A stretch of 64,000 bases of DNA from Marivita hallyeonensis (GTDB lineage: Bacteria; Pseudomonadota; Alphaproteobacteria; Rhodobacterales; Rhodobacteraceae), in contig NZ_FQXC01000001.1 in NCBI RefSeq assembly GCF_900129875.1, positions 558,001-622,000 of the forward strand. The letters are read 5' to 3'. Each line of letters begins with the position of its first letter. Positions within the stretch are counted from its first letter, which is position 1. The notes below the pieces were generated by a model. The model was given only the letters and a program-made list of their open reading frames with translations, did no database searches and was not told the DNA's origin. Below, one piece after another: positions 25,477-33,548 of this stretch. The translations under genes were made by a program, and so were the position numbers.

Positions 25477-27027
25477 TCAAATGGCTTGGACCGACGGCAT
25501 GTCTGCATTCACGACATGCTTAGCTATCCAGCCTCCCACGTCTGCAGCGGGCATGGCATTCCCGATCAGAAGACCCTGCACGTAATCGCAACCCAAATCC
25601 CGCATGACGGCGTGGTGGGCCACCGTCTCGATCTCATCAGCCAGTGTTTCCAGCCCCAATTTTTCAGCCATTGCGCAGACGGCGGCGAGCATGCGCTTGG
25701 CGTCTGGCGATTGGTCTGCGCTTTTGACCAGGTTTTGACCGATGATAAGCCGATGGATTGGATAGTACTGCAGGGTCGAAACGGGCATCTTGCCGGTCCC
25801 AAACCCATCCAAATCGATGCGACAGCCCATATCCGCCAAGGCATGGACATTGCGATGCACGACATCCTCCGGCGAGTCACCGACGGCATTTCCGTGGATA
25901 AGCAGAGCGATCCGATGTGCGGGCAGCCCTAGGCGGTCCAGCTCCCAATTGATTTGATCCGCGAGGTTCGGATTTCGCATCGCGGCTTCGGGAAATGGCA
26001 CGCTGACCGTTGGTATCGAAAGCCCCTCCAAGTCCCATTGCCGCAAGCCTGCAAGGCTTTGCGACAGCAAGGTCTTGCCCAGATGTTCAATTGCTCCGCT
26101 GTCCTTTGCCGAACGCAGGATTTCGGACGCCTGTACAGGACCGCGTCTGGGATGATCCCATTGCGGTGTTGCGACCATGCCGACAACTTCCCCCGACAGC
26201 GCACGAACTTGTGGTTGGAAATGCACTTGTATCTGCCCGTTCGCCAACGCATCGGTCAGGTCTTCCCGCAACGCGTGTTCGGACTGTCTTTTGTGTGAGA
26301 GCCTGTCGGACCAGATCCGCGTCGTCGATGGTCCAGAGGCCAGGGCATCCGCCAAGGCATGCGCGCCTGACGCCATCCAGGTCTCCGCGGTGACATTGCG
26401 ACGGAAATTAAGCGATGATGCAATGCCGGTCGCGGCATACAGATATCTTGTTGTCCCTTTCAGCGAGAGCGGTTGTTCGATCGCCGCGCGCAGACGCGAA
26501 GCGAGATCGAGAAGACCGTCAAGCTTCAGGCGAAATCCCGGCGCGATGAAAACGACATATCGGGACTCACCGATCTGAAAAACTCGGTCGCTCTTTCGGA
26601 GCGCAGACGTCAAACGATCCTTTATAAAGTGTCGCGCTTCGTCTGCTGACTCCTCGCCCAGCGTACGGGCGATTTCGTCATACCCCGAAACACCGATCTG
26701 GAAGCAGGCGGTGGTCTGGCCATGATGGTGGGCGATCTCCAGAAAGTCCTGCGCAACCTCGCGATATCCCGGTGCACGTTCGGCTGGTTGATCCCCAAGG
26801 GTCAGGCTGCCGAACCCGCCGATTGCTGCGTAGAGCAGGGGCGTGAACAGGGCGACGGCCACCAAAAGCACTTCTCCGCCGGCCCAGTATGCTATCAGGC
26901 AAACTGCGGGTAGAAAGGCGAGCATGTGGGGACCGCGCAGCCCGGTCTGCAGCAGGCGCGCGGTATTGGAGTGATGGATCGGCGGCATGATGTCCAAGCC
27001 CGGTAGAAATTCCTCCGGACCTTGCAT
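25477..27027 (-). CDS. Degenerate GGDEF-EAL domain protein with N-terminal membrane helices
   Basis: A 516-residue protein. Two hydrophobic segments lie at about 33-72, a degenerate GGDEF domain at about 90-225, and an EAL-type domain at about 245-500. In the GGDEF part the signature position reads IGESRYVV; in the EAL part EAL is replaced by VAT, the DDFGTG site reads DGFGTG, and the catalytic lysine (normally KID) and ET/EG sites are altered. It is therefore probably inactive as cyclase and phosphodiesterase and may bind c-di-GMP or RNA, or be a CsrD-like protein. The 168-bp gap to yidC holds no gene. Confidence 0.8.
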   Translation of the reverse strand: MQGPEEFLPGLDIMPPIHHSNTARLLQTGLRGPHMLAFLPAVCLIAYWAGGEVLLVAVALFTPLLYAAIGGFGSLTLGDQPAERAPGYREVAQDFLEIAHHHGQTTACFQIGVSGYDEIARTLGEESADEARHFIKDRLTSALRKSDRVFQIGESRYVVFIAPGFRLKLDGLLDLASRLRAAIEQPLSLKGTTRYLYAATGIASSLNFRRNVTAETWMASGAHALADALASGPSTTRIWSDRLSHKRQSEHALREDLTDALANGQIQVHFQPQVRALSGEVVGMVATPQWDHPRRGPVQASEILRSAKDSGAIEHLGKTLLSQSLAGLRQWDLEGLSIPTVSVPFPEAAMRNPNLADQINWELDRLGLPAHRIALLIHGNAVGDSPEDVVHRNVHALADMGCRIDLDGFGTGKMPVSTLQYYPIHRLIIGQNLVKSADQSPDAKRMLAAVCAMAEKLGLETLADEIETVAHHAVMRDLGCDYVQGLLIGNAMPAADVGGWIAKHVVNADMPSVQAI

Positions 27028-27047
27028 CGAAACGAGTAACCGAGGTC

Positions 27048-27917
27048 TTAACGAAGCTTCGGAATCTCGTCCGAATTTTCGTCGATTTCGCCGCGGTTTA
27101 TGGAAAGCCCTGCAAAATCAAAGAGTTTTTCGTCCAACAGATGTGACGGCCGCGCGTTGGTTAGCGCACGAAAGATCACTTGCCGACGCCCCGGGGAATT
27201 CTTCTCCCACCCGTCGAGGATGGCCTTGACCTGCTGCCGTTGCAATCCGTCCTGACTGCCGCACAGGTCGCATGGAATGATCGGATAGTTCATTCCTTTG
27301 GCAAACTTCTCGCAATCGGCCTCGGCAACATGCGCGAGCGGGCGGTAGACGAACAGGTCGCCGTCCTCGTTCACCAGTTTCGGCGGCATCGTGGCCAAGC
27401 GCCCGCCGTGGAACAGGTTCATGAAAAAGGTCTCAAGGATATCGTCCCTGTGATGACCCAAGACCACCGCCGAACATCCTTCCTCGCGCGCGATGCGGTA
27501 CAGGTTGCCACGCCGCAGCCGCGAACAGAGCGCGCAGTAGGTCCGTCCCTGAGGCACCTTATCGACCACGATGGAATAGGTGTCCTGATACTCGATCCGG
27601 TGCGGAACGCCCATCTTTTCAAGGAAGTCCGGAAGAACAGTGGCGGGGAAACCGGGCTGTCCCTGATCCAGATTGCATGCGAGCAGGTCCACCGGCAGAA
27701 GGCCGCGCCATTTCAGTTCGTAGAGCACCGCCAGAAGCGTGTAGCTGTCCTTGCCGCCGGACAGACACACCAGCCAGCGGCTGTCCCGCTCGATCATACC
27801 GTATTGTTCGATCGCCTCGCGCACATTCTGCACGATCCGCTTGCGCAGTTTTTTGAACTCGGTGGTTTTCGGCGCACCGTAGAACAGCGGGTGAATGTCG
27901 TCGGCATCATCAAGCAT
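27048..27917 (-). CDS. ttcA: tRNA 2-thiocytidine biosynthesis protein TtcA
   Basis: A 289-residue Fe-S dependent tRNA thiolase that makes s2C32. The PP-loop is [10 protein letters not shown]; the two CxxC pairs that hold the cluster are [10 protein letters not shown] and CDLCGSQ. I used ATG at 27917 because the frame only extends to a TTG beyond it; no strong ribosome site is visible. It lies 20 bases downstream of nothing coding and directly upstream of the GGDEF-EAL gene, so the two may be cotranscribed. Confidence 0.94.
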   Translation of the reverse strand: MLDDADDIHPLFYGAPKTTEFKKLRKRIVQNVREAIEQYGMIERDSRWLVCLSGGKDSYTLLAVLYELKWRGLLPVDLLACNLDQGQPGFPATVLPDFLEKMGVPHRIEYQDTYSIVVDKVPQGRTYCALCSRLRRGNLYRIAREEGCSAVVLGHHRDDILETFFMNLFHGGRLATMPPKLVNEDGDLFVYRPLAHVAEADCEKFAKGMNYPIIPCDLCGSQDGLQRQQVKAILDGWEKNSPGRRQVIFRALTNARPSHLLDEKLFDFAGLSINRGEIDENSDEIPKLR

Positions 27918-28026
27918 GGGTCGGGATGTACGGTTTTCCGCGCAGTCCAGCAAGGGCTGGCCGCACCGCTTTGGGAATGCGGCGAAGCCGCGTAAACTGA
28001 CGGCATTGATTTAAGGAGTATTGCTC

Positions 28027-28974
28027 ATGGATTACGTATTCGTTGCGCGGGGCAAGCGTGGTGACGGGTTTTCAAACGAACCGTCGGCCAGTCATTTCCT
28101 CGCGGTTCCCGAATCCGCATCGACTTTGGCGTGGCACCAGCGGATTTCAAAATCCGCGTGGACCAAGGCCATTTTGGTCGAAGCTGAAGGCGGAACGCCG
28201 AACCCCAACACGAAGGGTGACATCCTGTTCTACGTGCACGGTTTTAACAATTCGCAGGCCAAGGTTCTGGAACGTCACCGCAAGATCAAGAACGGCCTGA
28301 GACATCAGGGCTTCAAGGGGGTGGTTGTCAGTTTCGACTGGCCAAGTGCGGACACTGCGCTGAACTACCTCGAAGATCGCGAGGACGCCAAGCTGTCCGC
28401 TTTCCGGTTGGTCAAGGATGGCGTTGCCACTTTCTCTGCACTCCAACAGCCGGATTGCCGCATCGATCTACACATCCTGGCGCACTCGATGGGGTGCTAC
28501 GTTGTGCGCGAAGCTTTCGACGACGCCGACGACCGAGCGCGCATTGCCGGCAAAAGCTGGTCGGTGAGCCAGATCATGTTGGCGGCGGCGGATCTTTCGG
28601 TCGATAGCCTGAGCGAAGGCAACCCCAAAAGCAGCTCCCTCTACCGCCACTGCGTTCGATTGACGAATTACTACAATCCGCTTGACGATGCGCTATCGAT
28701 CTCGGCGGTAAAAAGGTTGGGTGTGGCGCCGCGCGCTGGGCGCAACGGGATGGCGGATCCAAAACATCGCAAGGGTGTGAACGTTTATTGCGGGAAACAC
28801 TTCAAGGACAGCGATTTCGGGCGCGGTCCGAATGTCGGGCACACCTGGTATTTCGACGATCCCGTGTTCATGGAAGATGTGTTTCAGACGATTTCGGGCC
28901 AATTGGATCGCGCCGAATTCAGGACGCGTGTCCCCACCGATCAGGGCAATCTGGCGCTGATCAAACCGCTCTAG
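28027..28974 (+). CDS. Alpha/beta hydrolase (DUF900-like family)
   Basis: A 315-residue predicted hydrolase. The oxyanion motif is YVHGFNNS, the nucleophile serine is in LAHSMGCYV, the acid probably in NPLDDAL and the histidine in NVGHTWYF. This matches the DUF900/VirJ-like esterase families. There is no signal peptide. AAGGAG lies 9 bases before the ATG. It is divergent from ttcA and its stop overlaps the convergent hrpB stop by 4 bases. Substrate unknown. Confidence 0.8.
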   Translation: MDYVFVARGKRGDGFSNEPSASHFLAVPESASTLAWHQRISKSAWTKAILVEAEGGTPNPNTKGDILFYVHGFNNSQAKVLERHRKIKNGLRHQGFKGVVVSFDWPSADTALNYLEDREDAKLSAFRLVKDGVATFSALQQPDCRIDLHILAHSMGCYVVREAFDDADDRARIAGKSWSVSQIMLAAADLSVDSLSEGNPKSSSLYRHCVRLTNYYNPLDDALSISAVKRLGVAPRAGRNGMADPKHRKGVNVYCGKHFKDSDFGRGPNVGHTWYFDDPVFMEDVFQTISGQLDRAEFRTRVPTDQGNLALIKPL

Positions 28975-31421
28975 GTCCTTCTGCGCTTTGCACGCAGGGT
29001 CGGGTCAGCTTCGGTCGGATCTTCCGGCCAGGGATGTTTGGGATACGCTGCCTTCATGTCCTTGCGGACATCGGCGTAGGAACCTGCCCAGAACCCGGGC
29101 AAATTCATTGTGGTCTGCACCGGACGTTGCGCCGGGGATAGCAGCGTAACACGCAACGGCGTGATTCCTACGCGGGGATGCGTGGTCTGACCGAACATCT
29201 CTTGCAGACGGAGCGAGATTTCCGGGTGCTCACCCGAGTAGTCGATCGGAATGCTTCGTCCCAGCGGCGTTTCGAAGGTGGCTGGCACAGCGGAGTCGAG
29301 GCTTTTTTGCTGCGCCCAGTCAAGCATCCCGCGCAAGGCGGGCAGAAGGTCGAACCGCTTCCAATCAGCCGCCGCGCGAACGCTGCTCAGGTGCGGAAGC
29401 AGCCAGTCTTTGATGGTCTCCATCAAAACACCCTCGGACATATCCGGCAGGTCGAGCCCGGCCTCCCGTCCGATCTTCACCCGCGCAAGAAAGCGCCTCG
29501 CGGCATCGGTCAGCGCCGGACTCAGACCGAGATTGCGAACGCCATCCAGCATGGCTTCGGCGACGGCGTGATCAGGAACCGTTTTCCAGATGCGGTCATC
29601 CAAGGCTATTGCGCCGAACATCTCCTGCTGCCGGGCAATGACGCGGCGATCCCGCTTGGACCATGTGCAGATGTCGACCCACGAAATCTGATCCTCGAAC
29701 AAGTCGCGCACCGATGCTTCGGTGATCTGGATGGCTTGCCGGATGCGGGCCTCTCTGGGATTGCCATCAAGGTCGGTTGCAACGATCAACCGTGCGCCTG
29801 CAAGCGCATCGCCGTCGTCCATCACCGCGCCTTTGCCACCGGACAACTGGAACCGCGCCGCATCACCTTTGCGGCGCAAGCCGATCCGGTCCGGATAAGC
29901 CAATGCTGCCATCTCGGCCGGGTCGACCGGTTTATTCGGCGTGCCATCGACGACGCTGCGAAGGCGTTTGGCCTCTGTCCTGATCCGATCTATGGCGCCC
30001 CGGTTCATGGTTGCGGTGCGTGTCGCGGCAAAGCGCCTAGGATCGCGCAGGGCCTCCAATCGCAGGCTCAGATCGACTCCGCCGCCCTGCACCGGGTCCC
30101 GATCGGCCAAAAGCGCCGCCAAATCAGCCGCATCCGGCCCGGCTATGGCCAGCATGTGGGCCAGACGTGGGTGGAGCGGTAAGCGGGCCAAACTGCGACC
30201 GTGCCCTGTAATCAGTCCCTTTTCGTCAAGCGCACCCAACATGCGCAGCAAACCCTGCGCCTCGGCAAGAGCACCTTCTGGGGGTTGCGTGAGAAATGGC
30301 AGATCGCCCGCCTGCGCGCCCCAAAGAGCCAGTTCCAATGCCAGCCCGGATAGATCGGCGGCCTCGATCTCGGCGGGCGGAAAGGCGGAAAGCGCGCCAT
30401 CCTCGCCCTTGCTCCAGAACTTGTAGGCGACACCTTCGGCAACCCGTCCCGCGCGGCCGGCACGCTGTGTGGCTTCGGCCTTGGTCACCCTCTCGGTCAC
30501 AAGACGCGACATTCCGGACCCGGGATCGAACCGCGCACGGCGCGCCAACCCGCCGTCCACGACAACCCGGATGTCTTCGATGGTGAGCGAGGTTTCGGCG
30601 ATGGCCGTGGCCAGCACAATCTTGCGCCCATCGCTTTCCGGTTGAATGGCCTCGCGCTGCGTCTTGAACGGAAGCGCACCGTAGAGTGGTCGCAGTCTCG
30701 CGGACTTGGGCAAGCGCCCGTCCAGCTGCGCCATCACCCGCCGGATCTCTCCTTCGCCCGGCAGGAACGCTAGGATGCCGCCCTCCGTCTCGGTCGCGGC
30801 TTTCAGGATGAGATCGGCAAAACCGTTCTCGAACCGCTCAATCTTGCTGCGCGGTTTGCTCAACCAACGTGTCTCAACCGGGAAGCTCCTTCCCTCGGAC
30901 GTCACGATGGGCGCTTTCATGAGCTTCGCCACCGGCGCCGCATCCAGCGTGGCCGACATGGCAAGAAGGATCAAATCCTCGCGCAACGCGTCAGTGATTT
31001 CGAGGCTCAGCGCAAGCCCCAGATCCGCATTCAGAGACCGTTCGTGGAACTCGTCGAAAATGACGGCACCGATCCCCGTGAGCTCGGGATCGGACTGGAT
31101 CATGCGTGTCAGGATGCCCTCGGTGACGACCTCGATCCGCGTATCTTTCGAGACCTTGGTGTCTCCACGCACGCGGTAACCGATCGTGCGCCCAACCGGG
31201 ACGCCCAGTGTTTCCGCCATCCGCTCCGCCGCAGCGCGCGCGGCAAGGCGACGGGGCTCCAGCATGACGATCTTTTTGTCGGTGAGGCCAGCCTCAAGCA
31301 TGGCCAGTGGCACACGCGTGGTTTTCCCGGCTCCCGGCGGCGCTTGCAATACCGCGCGTCCAGCCTTGCGCAAATGCGCCAGCAGTTCCGGAAGTACCTC
31401 ATCAATGGGAAGCGCGGTCAT
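28971..31421 (-). CDS. hrpB: ATP-dependent helicase HrpB
   Basis: An 816-residue DEAH/RHA family RNA helicase. Motif I is APPGAGKTT, motif II FDEFHERS (DEFH variant), motif III MSATLD, motif VI TQRAGRAGRV. The long C-terminal half includes the HrpB-specific domain (DRRVIARQQEMFG, then WAGSYADVRKDMK near the end). In Gram-negative bacteria it acts in mRNA handling, with limited phenotype data. Full length. Confidence 0.95.
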   Translation of the reverse strand: MTALPIDEVLPELLAHLRKAGRAVLQAPPGAGKTTRVPLAMLEAGLTDKKIVMLEPRRLAARAAAERMAETLGVPVGRTIGYRVRGDTKVSKDTRIEVVTEGILTRMIQSDPELTGIGAVIFDEFHERSLNADLGLALSLEITDALREDLILLAMSATLDAAPVAKLMKAPIVTSEGRSFPVETRWLSKPRSKIERFENGFADLILKAATETEGGILAFLPGEGEIRRVMAQLDGRLPKSARLRPLYGALPFKTQREAIQPESDGRKIVLATAIAETSLTIEDIRVVVDGGLARRARFDPGSGMSRLVTERVTKAEATQRAGRAGRVAEGVAYKFWSKGEDGALSAFPPAEIEAADLSGLALELALWGAQAGDLPFLTQPPEGALAEAQGLLRMLGALDEKGLITGHGRSLARLPLHPRLAHMLAIAGPDAADLAALLADRDPVQGGGVDLSLRLEALRDPRRFAATRTATMNRGAIDRIRTEAKRLRSVVDGTPNKPVDPAEMAALAYPDRIGLRRKGDAARFQLSGGKGAVMDDGDALAGARLIVATDLDGNPREARIRQAIQITEASVRDLFEDQISWVDICTWSKRDRRVIARQQEMFGAIALDDRIWKTVPDHAVAEAMLDGVRNLGLSPALTDAARRFLARVKIGREAGLDLPDMSEGVLMETIKDWLLPHLSSVRAAADWKRFDLLPALRGMLDWAQQKSLDSAVPATFETPLGRSIPIDYSGEHPEISLRLQEMFGQTTHPRVGITPLRVTLLSPAQRPVQTTMNLPGFWAGSYADVRKDMKAAYPKHPWPEDPTEADPTLRAKRRRT

Positions 31422-31466
31422 GCTGACGTCTAAACAGGTTCCAGAAGCACCGGCAAGACGATCAGA

Positions 31467-31844
31467 TCAGGCGTCACTCACAGCGTACAGCGTGTTGCAG
31501 GTCTGTGTTCCACGCTCTGCGGCGCGAGCCAAGGACGGCAGGCGACGCGCAAGCTCTGCTTCGCGTGCTGTCAACGCCGCGCGATCGATGCTGACACGCC
31601 GCGTGATCGGAATGGTCTCATTTTTCCAACAGGGAATATAGGTGTCCCGTCCGTGATAACAGCGCGTGAAGACGCGTCGCGTCACGAATTCCGTTTTGTA
31701 CGCGTATCCACGAGCCAGCGTTTCAGAGATCGTCGCGCGTTCCTTCAGCGCCGCGCGATAGGGCGCGGTGGCGTCAGACACGCAACGTTCCTGCGGTGTA
31801 GCGCAAGCGGCAACCAGCAGGATTATCGGAAGGACACGCACCAT
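31467..31844 (-). CDS. Small putative lipoprotein of unknown function
   Basis: A 125-residue protein. The N-terminus MVRVLPIILLVAAC is a signal peptide with a lipobox (VAAC). The mature part has four cysteines (CVSD, CYHG, CWKN, CNTL) that may form two disulfides, and an arginine-rich helical C-terminus. I do not recognise a family. It lies 45 bases from hrpB on the same strand and may be cotranscribed with it. Confidence 0.7.
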   Translation of the reverse strand: MVRVLPIILLVAACATPQERCVSDATAPYRAALKERATISETLARGYAYKTEFVTRRVFTRCYHGRDTYIPCWKNETIPITRRVSIDRAALTAREAELARRLPSLARAAERGTQTCNTLYAVSDA

Positions 31845-31942
31845 CCGGCGATGCTACTGCAAGGCGTCTCACACAGCAAATCCAACGCAAGCCGACGGCG
31901 ACGTGCCTGTGAACGCGCGACACGGCGCTTGTCTGGAGCAGG

Positions 31943-32413
31943 TCAGGATGCTGACCGGTCGATACCCGGCGTCCTCAGCACCAACTGGTCCGTCGGGCAA
32001 GCGCGGAATTCCTCAACTGCGGGGGCGGCACCATCAAGAGAAACGGGCACTTCGAGGTCACCCAGGACGGCGACCGCGCGAGCGTTGAAGTTCAAACCGT
32101 TGAGGACATTTCCAAAACCGCGGTCCTTCACGGTCAATGTCCTCGGATCGACCGCGTCGACACTATGGCGCGTGGTCGAAATCGTCAGTCCGCGCTCTCC
32201 TTCGAACCGCATCGAGAACACGTCATCTTCGGGCCAGCCCCCCTCTCGCGACAGATGGATCGCGTACTCGCGAACGGAATGATCGTACGTGACCATGACC
32301 GCCATGTCTTCACCTTGGTGAAACAGCGTGCAGATGGGCACCGGTGTGAACTCCCACGCAGCGGCAGACATGGGTGAAACCATCAGGGCAAAGGCCAAAG
32401 AGAATAGACGCAT
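31943..32413 (-). CDS. Exported protein of unknown function
   Basis: A 156-residue protein with a signal peptide (MRLFSLAFALMVSPMSAAA, then WEF). The mature domain starts with PVPICTLFH and contains alternating beta-like segments (DMAVMVTYDHSVREYAIHL) and a late cysteine (ACPTDQ). The pattern looks like a small all-beta periplasmic protein. A longer frame upstream is not supported. Not recognised beyond this; its neighbours are other exported proteins of unknown role. Confidence 0.65.
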   Translation of the reverse strand: MRLFSLAFALMVSPMSAAAWEFTPVPICTLFHQGEDMAVMVTYDHSVREYAIHLSREGGWPEDDVFSMRFEGERGLTISTTRHSVDAVDPRTLTVKDRGFGNVLNGLNFNARAVAVLGDLEVPVSLDGAAPAVEEFRACPTDQLVLRTPGIDRSAS

Positions 32414-32586
32414 GCTCAAAGAGTAGCGTGAGTCTCTGTGCAGGCCAGTGGTGCAGTCATTCGATTTACCGCCGGGCGACGGCAAGGAGGTGTTCGACTT
32501 CGACGCAAAGCTCGGATAAGTGCAACACAACGGCTCAATTTGGACGATCCAGCGCCTCGCGATGGGTCCAAGATTCGGAGATCGAT

Positions 32587-32661
32587 ATGCGTGTGTGGAT
32601 TGCGATTGCCAGCTTGGTTGCTCTGAGCGCTTGCGGCGTGCCTTTTGTGCCTTTCATCTGA
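32587..32661 (+). CDS. 24-residue putative lipoprotein
   Basis: A very short gene: MRVWIAIASLVALSAC then GVPFVPFI. It has a basic start, hydrophobic core and lipobox LSAC, with GGAG 7 bases before the ATG. After cleavage only nine residues would remain on the lipid. Tiny lipoproteins of this kind with a GVPFVP tail seem familiar from Rhodobacteraceae annotations, from memory only. A function cannot be given. Confidence 0.55.
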   Translation: MRVWIAIASLVALSACGVPFVPFI

Positions 32662-32703
32662 TACAACGGCCAAAGGTCCGTGCGTCCCTTCGACGATTGA
32701 CCG

Positions 32704-33480
32704 TCAGTCTTCGGGCAACGCGCACTGGTAGGGCGTGCCGTCTGGAAGGGTACAGAGCTGATCCAGAAACTCAGGCGCAACCCGGTCATATTGCGGCAGC
32801 AAATGCGCCTCTTCCGTCCGATCGAGGTAATCCAGGCAACTTGATACGTAGTACACGTCGGTCCGCTGTTCGTTCGCAAACCACGCATCGAAACCCGCCT
32901 GCGCCGCTTGCGAAAGGCTATCCGTTTCCTCAAGCCTGGTCTCGAAAGCCGCCGCGACATCGCTTTGCATGGGCCAACGCGAAATGGCCTCCCACATGGA
33001 ATCGTTACCGCTTTCCTTCAGACGTGCCGCGACGACGAGGCTCGCGACCGACGCATCCGCTTCCATCGCAAAGATCGCCTGGGCGTAATCTCTCATCGCC
33101 AGCGACAAAGAGGGGCAAAGCCCGAGCGCGTACTGCTCTGCATGGCGCAATTCATGAACCATAACGGCTTCCGGCAAGCCACCTTCAAGATCGGGCGCCA
33201 GCACGATGCGTCTGGCCTCTGGTTCGAAATAGCCGCGCGCCGCATGGAGTTTGTCGGCGATGCAAATCTCACGAATTGCAGATGACAGCGTCATCTCAAG
33301 CCCGGCAAATCCAGAGATCGCCTCAGAGGTCGCCTCGACAACCCGTGCTATCGGTTCGGGGCTGTCGAAAGGTGGATCGGCACAGACCGTTTCTGCGTGC
33401 ACTTGCACTGCCGACAAGAGCAAAACGCTGGGAAGAAGAGCGTGGTGGAAGCAGGTCACTGAAAAGGGCCGGAGAGTCAT
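32704..33480 (-). CDS. Exported DUF6782-like putative metallopeptidase
   Basis: A 258-residue protein with a signal peptide (ending near VQVHAE). The motif VMVHELRHAEQ contains HExxH, the zinc site of metallopeptidases, and a later acidic residue (FAMEADASV) could be the third ligand. This is consistent with the DUF6782 family as I recall it. The rest is cysteine-poor and helical. A 14-bp palindrome lies upstream of the start. Substrate unknown. Confidence 0.7.
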   Translation of the reverse strand: MTLRPFSVTCFHHALLPSVLLLSAVQVHAETVCADPPFDSPEPIARVVEATSEAISGFAGLEMTLSSAIREICIADKLHAARGYFEPEARRIVLAPDLEGGLPEAVMVHELRHAEQYALGLCPSLSLAMRDYAQAIFAMEADASVASLVVAARLKESGNDSMWEAISRWPMQSDVAAAFETRLEETDSLSQAAQAGFDAWFANEQRTDVYYVSSCLDYLDRTEEAHLLPQYDRVAPEFLDQLCTLPDGTPYQCALPED

Positions 33481-33531
33481 GCCTGCTTTTACTATGCGAC
33501 GGAACGGGAAAGGGGAAGGCAGCGCACAGCC

Positions 33532-33545
33532 GGGCAGTACTGCCC
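33532..33545. promoter_or_regulatory. Perfect 14-bp palindrome GGGCAGTACTGCCC
   Basis: It lies between the uvrB stop and the start of the metallopeptidase-like gene, 52 bases from the latter. It could be an operator, or a hairpin (GGGCA/TGCCC with loop GTAC) ending uvrB transcription, though there is no T-run. Confidence 0.35.
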
Positions 33546-33548
33546 AAT

